DNA of 64,000 nucleotides from Diplosphaera chodatii (taxonomy: Eukaryota; Chlorophyta; Trebouxiophyceae; Prasiolales; Stichococcaceae), in the NCBI GenBank assembly GCA_032358165.1, contig JAALGY010000039.1, positions 744,001-808,000 of the forward strand, in the 5' to 3' direction. A program made the position numbers and the translations under genes. Positions 60,211 through 64,000 of this stretch are shown here, piece by piece. A model generated the notes under the pieces. The model saw only the letters and a program-made list of their open reading frames with translations, was not told the DNA's origin and ran no database searches. Every line of letters starts with the position of its first letter. The first letter of the stretch is position 1.

Positions 60211-63035
60211 ATGGTCGCAGAGGACGAGGCGGCAGTGGTGACACCAGAAAGCCAGCAGCACACGGAAGAATCAGAGCATGTACCGCTGCCAGTGCCACGG
60301 GCACACGCTGCGCTCATGCTGCTGTCGATGGCGCCGCTGTTCGTGCCTGTCGACACCAACCTCAACGTCATTGCGACAGCCACGCTGACGGTGTTCATCG
60401 GCAGTCGGCGCTCTGTCAAGCCCGAGCCGCCAGAAGACAGCATGTCCCAGAAAGTGCGCACTTTGCCTGATGGCACGATGCTGATCCCAGGTTCCTGCTC
60501 ACACTGCCGGCACGCATCTTGCAGCTCAAATGTGCCGTGCATGCCTCTCACAACGTGCACTGCTGACTGGTTTATGTGGTGTGCCTCAGGATGCCATGCG
60601 GTTTCCGCTGATCGGTAGCGCCGTGCTCTTCAGCCTGTTCCTGCTGTTCAAGGTGCTGCCAAAGGTGAGAGATCGTGCGACGCCGCCACGCGCCTCATAA
60701 ATGGTGGTTTCTCTGTATATACTGCATGGGCGCACACCAGCTGCCGCTGTGCTGTCACTTCTTGGACCGCCATCTCAGCAGCTGCAAGTGCAGTGCCCAT
60801 GTGCCTCGTGCTGCTGAGCGTGCGGTCAGTGACAGGTCAGCCGGCCTGTTGCAGCACTCTATTGCTCTGACGCAGGACCTGGTGAATGCGGTGCTGACGG
60901 CGTACTTTGTGGTACTGGGCACTCTGGCGATCACGGCGACAGCGCTGCCTGCAGTGGAAGCCGTGTTCCCTCCGCGGCTGCGGGACAGGACGGCATTCGC
61001 ACTGAAGGACGTTCGCGTGCCGTACCTCATGAAGGTGCACGGCTGCTTTGACAATGTGACAAGCCTCCAACGAACGCTGGTATTCTGTTGCAGCGTTCAG
61101 TTCAGGGTCAAATACTGAATGCAGCACATGCAAAGTCATAGGGCCCAGTGCTGCACACGGGTCCCTCTCACGTTTTCCAGCGGGTGTTGTGTGCCACGGT
61201 CTATGCGTCACTGATAGCCCATTCAGATTATGGAGTCTGAAGAGTGTTGCCCATGCGCTCTTGGATCGGCCCTGGCAACATGAGACTGATGCTGAGCACT
61301 GGTCTAAAATGCTGCCATGTTGTTGCATGCCGATGACGTCTGCAGGATACTCGGCCATGCAGGAAGCAGCCAGCCCCAGCGTGACGGTGCCAGAAGTGGC
61401 GTCGGGTGCTGCCAGTCTGGCCTTCTGCAGCTGGTACTACTTCAGCAAGCACTGGCTGGCGAACAATGCGCTCGGGCTGGCCTTCTCGGTGCAGGGCATC
61501 GAACACCTATCACTTGGTGCCGTGTCCACAGGTGCGCCACACTGTGCAACCTGGTGGCAACGCCCATGGCCATTTGCAAGCTCAACACTCACATGGGGTC
61601 AGGCAGAGGGAAGCAACCGTGCTCCCATGGGTAAAGCGGGCTGCGGCATCTGCCACGCCTGTGCATGTGTCAAGAGCTGCATGCCTGGTGTGACTGCTGC
61701 ACACACCTTCATACCCTGCATACCGCCATGCTTACAAGAACGGTCACTGTGGCCCTGCGCTTTGTTAGCAGAATCATGCAAGCGTGATGGTCCTGACTGG
61801 TTTTTGGGAGAGTTCTGCACGCACACCATGCCGTCGCTCTGGTGCAATGGGCGTCACTGCCGTACCCGCAGGCGTCATCCTGCTGGCGGGGCTGTTCGTG
61901 TACGACATCTTCTGGGTGTTTTGCACACCGGTCATGGTGTCGGTCGCCAAGTCCTTTGATGCGCCCATCAAGCTGCTGTTCAAGCGGGCGGGCGACACCG
62001 GACCCCGGCCCTTCAGGTGCGCACTTCCACGAGCAGAACGATGATGTTCAGGCAGGGCATGTTCGCAGCCTGTCCGCGGCCTCAAGCTGCAAAGCGCTCG
62101 CGCGCCGCGGTGCGCAGCTGTGCACACATTGGCGTCTTGCCAGAATGAAGGTTCTAGTATGTTTGCCAGATGGCATCAGAGCGCTTTGCCTCCTGCAGCA
62201 TGCTGGGGCTGGGCGACATTGTCATTCCGGGCATCTTCGTGGCGCTGCTGCTGCGGTACGACCAGACGCATAATGGGGGCTCCACACGGTATTTTTACAG
62301 GTGTGTCTACTGCCAACCAGGATACCTGATTTGCATACTTGACATGCCGCCGTCAACCTTGGAATGCTGCTCTTGCCTTCCTGTTTGGTGTGGCATGCGG
62401 GATGCTGAGCATGTGCTTCCCTGCATCTGCAGCGCATTTGGCGGCTATGTGGCGGGTTTGACGGCCACCATCGTAGTCATGAACGTCTTCAATGTGCGTC
62501 ATTGCTGTCATCATCACTCCCGTGCATGCTCGTAGTGCAAAGTGTGCACCTGCCATGCACCAGTTCAGAACTGCATAGCATCCTGCCGAAAGAACCTGCG
62601 CTGGCAGGCATGACCTCATACTCAGACTTGGCACCTGTGTTCATGCCCTGCAGGCTGCTCAGCCGGCACTGCTGTACATCGTGCCGGCAGTGCTGGGCGC
62701 CGTGGCGCTTCATGCCCAACTGCGCGGCGAGTTCAATAAGGTGCGTCACGCTTCCTGCAGGTTACTGGTCTTCAATTCGTATGTCTGTGTGCTACAGGCC
62801 ACGAGTGGGCTGGATGGAGCGGAGCAGGGTTTTCATATTCTGCATGCCGCCCAGACGCAGCAATGCAGGTTTGGGCTGTGCTTTACAAAAGTCAAGGATC
62901 CTTCCCTCGACATTGCAGGTGCTGCACTTCAGCGAGGCCGCCGATGAGGATGATGAGAAGGACGCCTCAGCAGCGGGAGAAACAGTAGTGGCAGCCGAGG
63001 GCAATGGCGCCCAGAAAGCAAAGAAAGTGAAGTAA
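60211..63035 (+). CDS. SPP: Signal peptide peptidase (GxGD aspartyl protease)
   Basis: Exons 60211-60453, 60590-60664, 60876-61034, 61363-61531, 61872-62016, 62199-62300, 62433-62493, 62654-62740 and 62919-63035 close in phase to 385 residues, a normal length. The catalytic aspartates are in FVYDIFWVF (TM6) and LGLGDIVIPG (TM7), and the PAL motif is QPALLYIVP (TM9). Other SPP hallmarks are KHWLANNALGLAF, SVQGIEHLSLG and PVMVSVAKSFDAPIKLL. SPP cleaves leftover signal peptides and tail-anchored proteins inside the ER membrane. The C-terminus is acidic and ends KAKKVK, a Lys-rich tail consistent with ER retrieval. It is divergent from the polyubiquitin gene. Confidence 0.96.
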
Positions 63036-63730
63036 ATCCAGCACTCTAATTTCTGATTCAGACTGAACTCAGATACGGTACGGTTGGCACAATCAGGATC
63101 AATGGCCACAGATGCTAGAACATCTTCAGCTCCGCACCATAACATGCAGCAACATTTCTGAGGAAATCCATGTCTACAGTCTTCACCTGCCACCATCCAA
63201 GGTGCCTGCTTTCACTGCGTACAGACCCTCCACCTTGCATGCGGGTGCTGTACCGTACGCCTCTGACAAAACAGGACTTTCAGTCCAGCCATCCCAACCT
63301 TTCCCAAACCAGTGTTTGTGGAGACATCCCGGTAGTGTACATCAGTCCAGTCTTGAAAAACCACACGGGCAAGACATGCGTGCTAAGCTTTGCGCAACAG
63401 CCAGCAGGTATGATGTGGTACGGTAGTTGACAAACCAAGGACAGTGAAGCGTGCTCAATGCGCGGCAGCGACACCAAGAGCAGACCAGCTCATGGGTGAG
63501 GTGACTGATGCGCACACCAGCAACTGTTGGCTGCTGATGGCATCAGCAGCAGCAGTATTGCAATGTCAACCATTTTCGGGACTACAGACAGGTACACAAG
63601 CGCCAGCCCGACTGATTAGTCAGCTGGCTTTGTGACATGATAGTAAGGGCAGAGAAGCATCAGGCACCACCATGTTGGTGGTGTTGAAAAACACCAGTGT
63701 TTTGGTTGCTGGCTTGGCTGCACAGAGTGC
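63036..63730. other. Convergent 3' spacer between SPP and histone H4
   Basis: About 695 bases without coding signal. No clear histone 3' stem-loop was identified next to the H4 stop, so H4 may be polyadenylated as in plants. Confidence 0.35.
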
Positions 63731-63982
<252 letters not shown>

Positions 63983-64000
63983 TCAAAAGTATTGCAGGAA

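Overview
The window is nuclear DNA from a green alga (Chlorophyta, probably a Chlorella- or Coccomyxa-like trebouxiophyte; the class is inferred, not proven). The evidence is dense short introns (mostly about 100-300 bases, donors GTGAG/GTGCG, acceptors CTGCAG or CGCAG), GC-rich exons, plant-type signalling proteins (SNF4/KIN-beta-gamma, plant-like S6 kinase, trehalose-6-phosphate phosphatase), a plant-type ferritin and a proline-rich hydroxyproline-type wall glycoprotein. No transposon, tRNA, rRNA or CRISPR array was recognised. Gene models were built by hand from splice sites. For most genes every exon phase closes, which is the main support for the boundaries.

Layout. 0.3-1.6 kb (-): SnRK2-like kinase with all catalytic residues replaced, running off the left edge. 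1.9-2.8 kb (-): Ser/Ala-rich coding-like sequence, perhaps its N-terminus. 6.0-7.7 kb (+): secreted Pro/Gly-rich protein, partly resolved. 8.6-10.8 kb (-): ferritin with a degraded ferroxidase centre. 13.0-19.1 kb (+): large proline-rich extracellular-matrix glycoprotein. 20.5-21.4 kb (+) and 21.7-23.2 kb (-): two small Cys-rich secreted proteins facing each other, the second PAN/apple-like. 24.2-28.8 kb (-): SNF4-type beta-gamma subunit of SnRK1. 29.3-33.3 kb (+): cytochrome P450. 34.0-38.9 kb (+): S6 kinase with an N-terminal PAM2 motif. 39.3-41.4 kb (+): secreted protein of unknown function. 42.5-46.0 kb (-): trehalose-6-phosphate phosphatase. 47.3-56.7 kb (+): 20-exon MIC60/mitofilin with a huge alanine-rich repeat insertion. 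57.4-59.8 kb (-): pentaubiquitin. 60.2-63.0 kb (+): signal peptide peptidase. 63.7 kb to right edge (-): histone H4.

How the genes relate. Three neighbours belong to the central energy and sugar network of plants: SNF4 (SnRK1 complex), S6K (TOR output) and TPP (removal of trehalose-6-phosphate, a SnRK1 regulator). Their proximity may be chance. Three secreted proteins at 13-23 kb form an extracellular group. Polyubiquitin and signal peptide peptidase, both protein-quality-control genes, share a 363-base divergent promoter region. The most unusual items are the repeat-expanded MIC60, the PAM2-bearing S6K, the mosaic polyubiquitin with duplicated introns, the pseudokinase and the altered ferritin.
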